Source: JAJPKK01 sp963787675 (GTDB lineage Bacteria > Pseudomonadota > Alphaproteobacteria > Rhizobiales > Xanthobacteraceae). Taken from it: a DNA stretch of 64,000 bases. Position numbers and translations under genes: made by a program. Under the pieces are notes generated by a model that was not told the origin of the DNA, did no database searches, and was given only the letters and a program-made list of their open reading frames with translations. Where the stretch lies: positions 248,001 to 312,000 of the forward strand of contig CAWBDV010000023.1 in the NCBI GenBank assembly GCA_963787675.1. Reading direction: 5' to 3'. Positions 62,917-64,000 of this stretch are shown here, piece after piece. Position 1 is the first letter of the stretch; the number at the start of each line of letters is the position of its first letter.

Positions 62917-64000
62917 ATGCCCGTCTATAAAGCGCCCGTCGAGGACGTCCTTTTCCTGCTCAACGATGTGTTCCACATCGAGCGGTTCGCCAATCTGCCG
63001 GGATTTGCCGACGCGTCGCCGGACGCCATCGCCGCCATTCTCGGCGAATCGGCGAAGTTCTGCGAGGAGGTGTTGGCGCCGCTCAACCGGATCGGCGATC
63101 GGCAAGGCTGCCGACGCCATGACGACGGCAGCGTTACTACCCCCGAGGGCTTCAAGGATGCCTACCGCCGCTTTGTCGATGGTGGCTGGGTCGGCATCTC
63201 GGTGCCGCAGGAGTTCGGCGGGCTCGGCCTGCCGATGGCGCTCACCCAGGCGGTGAACGAGTTTCTAGCATCGGCCAACATGGCGTTCGCCATGTATCCG
63301 GGGCTGGCGCAGGGCGCGATTGCCGCGCTGATTGCTCATGGCACCGCGGAGCAGAAGGCGCTCTACCTGCCGAAGCTCGTCACCGGCGAATGGTGCGGCA
63401 CCATGAATCTGACCGAGCCGCAATGCGGCACTGACCTCGGTCTCGTCCGCACCAAGGCGGTGCGCCAGGAGGCTGGCAGCTATCGGATTACCGGCACCAA
63501 GATTTTCATCTCGGCCGGCGAGCACGATCTTGCCGAGAACATCGTGCATCTCGTGCTGGCAAGGATCGAAGGCGCGCCTGCGGGAACGCGCGGCCTCTCG
63601 CTATTCGTCGTGCCGAAACTTCTCCCCAACACGGACGGCTCGCCCGGCGCCCGCAACGCGGTGTCCTGCGGCTCGATCGAAGAAAAGATGGGTATCCACG
63701 GCAATGCCACGTGCGTCATGAACTATGACGGCGCGCAGGGATGGCTGGTCGGCGAAGAGAACCGCGGTTTGCCCGCGATGTTCGTGATGATGAACGAGGC
63801 ACGCCTAGGCGTCGGCGTGCAGGGCCTTGCGCTCTCGGAGGTAGCTTATCAGAACGCAGCCCAATACGCGCGCGATCGTCTGCAAGGGCGCGCGCTGACC
63901 GGTCCGGCATTCAAGGACAAGCCGGCCGATCCCATCATCGTACATCCGGACGTGCGCCGCACGCTGATGACGATCCGCGCCTTCAACGAGGCTGCCCGGG
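62917..64000 (+). CDS. Acyl-CoA dehydrogenase (N-terminal 361 residues; runs off the window)
   Basis: The first 361 codons of an FAD-dependent acyl-CoA dehydrogenase of the longer, rhizobial type that begins MPVYKAPVEDVLFLLNDVFH. The middle-domain signature GEWCGTMNLTEPQCGTDLGL is complete, followed by KIFISAGEHDL and KMGIHGNATCVMNYD. GAAAGGAG precedes ATG 62917. The catalytic Glu and C-terminal domain lie beyond the window. It should catalyse the first step of beta-oxidation. Confidence 0.92.
   Translation, partial: MPVYKAPVEDVLFLLNDVFHIERFANLPGFADASPDAIAAILGESAKFCEEVLAPLNRIGDRQGCRRHDDGSVTTPEGFKDAYRRFVDGGWVGISVPQEFGGLGLPMALTQAVNEFLASANMAFAMYPGLAQGAIAALIAHGTAEQKALYLPKLVTGEWCGTMNLTEPQCGTDLGLVRTKAVRQEAGSYRITGTKIFISAGEHDLAENIVHLVLARIEGAPAGTRGLSLFVVPKLLPNTDGSPGARNAVSCGSIEEKMGIHGNATCVMNYDGAQGWLVGEENRGLPAMFVMMNEARLGVGVQGLALSEVAYQNAAQYARDRLQGRALTGPAFKDKPADPIIVHPDVRRTLMTIRAFNEAAR

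Noticed and set aside
1..64000. CRISPR array, prophage, integrase or IS element
   Set aside because: No regularly spaced short direct repeats, no transposase or integrase motifs, and no phage structural genes were recognised; the only repeats are dispersed palindromes.

Overview
The window is a GC-rich, densely coding bacterial chromosome segment. Its gene content points to an alphaproteobacterium of the order Hyphomicrobiales (Rhizobiales), near Bradyrhizobiaceae or Xanthobacteraceae. The indicators are a PodJ-like polar organiser, DUF2336 proteins, an FeS scaffold-folE-hisI cluster, many orphan Bug-type solute-binding proteins, and several families of long imperfect palindromic intergenic repeats (arms such as GTAGCCCGGATGGAGC, GTAGGGTGGGCAAAG, GTAGGGCGGATTA). 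This placement is inferred from gene content, not measured. No rRNA, tRNA or CRISPR array was recognised.

Layout. 0-8.4 kb: the end of a solute-binding protein gene, an arginine-to-putrescine pair (agmatinase and pyruvoyl arginine decarboxylase), a secreted acetamidase-like protein, a two-subunit TPP decarboxylase with a Bug-type binding protein, an LVIVD-repeat protein, a class II aldolase and cobO. 8.4-20.4 kb: housekeeping genes (PAP2 phosphatase, proB, FeS scaffold, folE, hisI), a secreted amidohydrolase/NHL pair, a CoA-lyase/MaoC pair, a lytic transglycosylase-like protein and two DUF2336 proteins. 20.5-24.2 kb: a tandem triplet of small secreted PsiF-like proteins, then a TIR-NB-ARC-TPR gene broken by a frameshift. 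24.5-30.7 kb: Hpt and receiver proteins, NAD kinase, cutA, a Lys/Thr/His-rich secreted protein, and a core-MetE/TPP-enzyme operon. 30.9-41 kb: a TPR protein, two Bug proteins, two near-duplicate Tat-exported binding proteins and a complete LivHMGF-type importer.

41-52.3 kb: a GNAT gene, a frameshifted Orn/Lys/Arg decarboxylase, a HAD dehalogenase and a DUF5996 gene. These are followed by the most unusual part of the window: three consecutive same-strand genes encoding TIR-FGE/C-lectin, membrane NACHT-like NTPase, and TIR-nSTAND-TM-FGE/C-lectin (the last frameshifted). 52.4-64 kb: an outer-membrane beta-barrel protein, a TetR regulator with a palindromic operator and two YCII proteins, a CadC-like regulator split by an in-frame amber codon, an alpha/beta hydrolase, the PodJ-like protein and the start of an acyl-CoA dehydrogenase.

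The main candidate for an undescribed system is the 46.07-52.33 kb cassette. It combines TIR effector domains, two STAND-type NTPases and C-type-lectin-like (FGE fold) domains that lack the formylglycine-generating cysteines. This looks like an immune or conflict module in which the lectin-fold domain senses and the TIR domain acts. Together with the TIR-NB-ARC-TPR gene at 22-24 kb, the window holds three TIR genes. Four genes in the window are each broken by one nucleotide change: three +1 frameshifts and one amber codon. Sequencing or assembly error must therefore be weighed against real decay.
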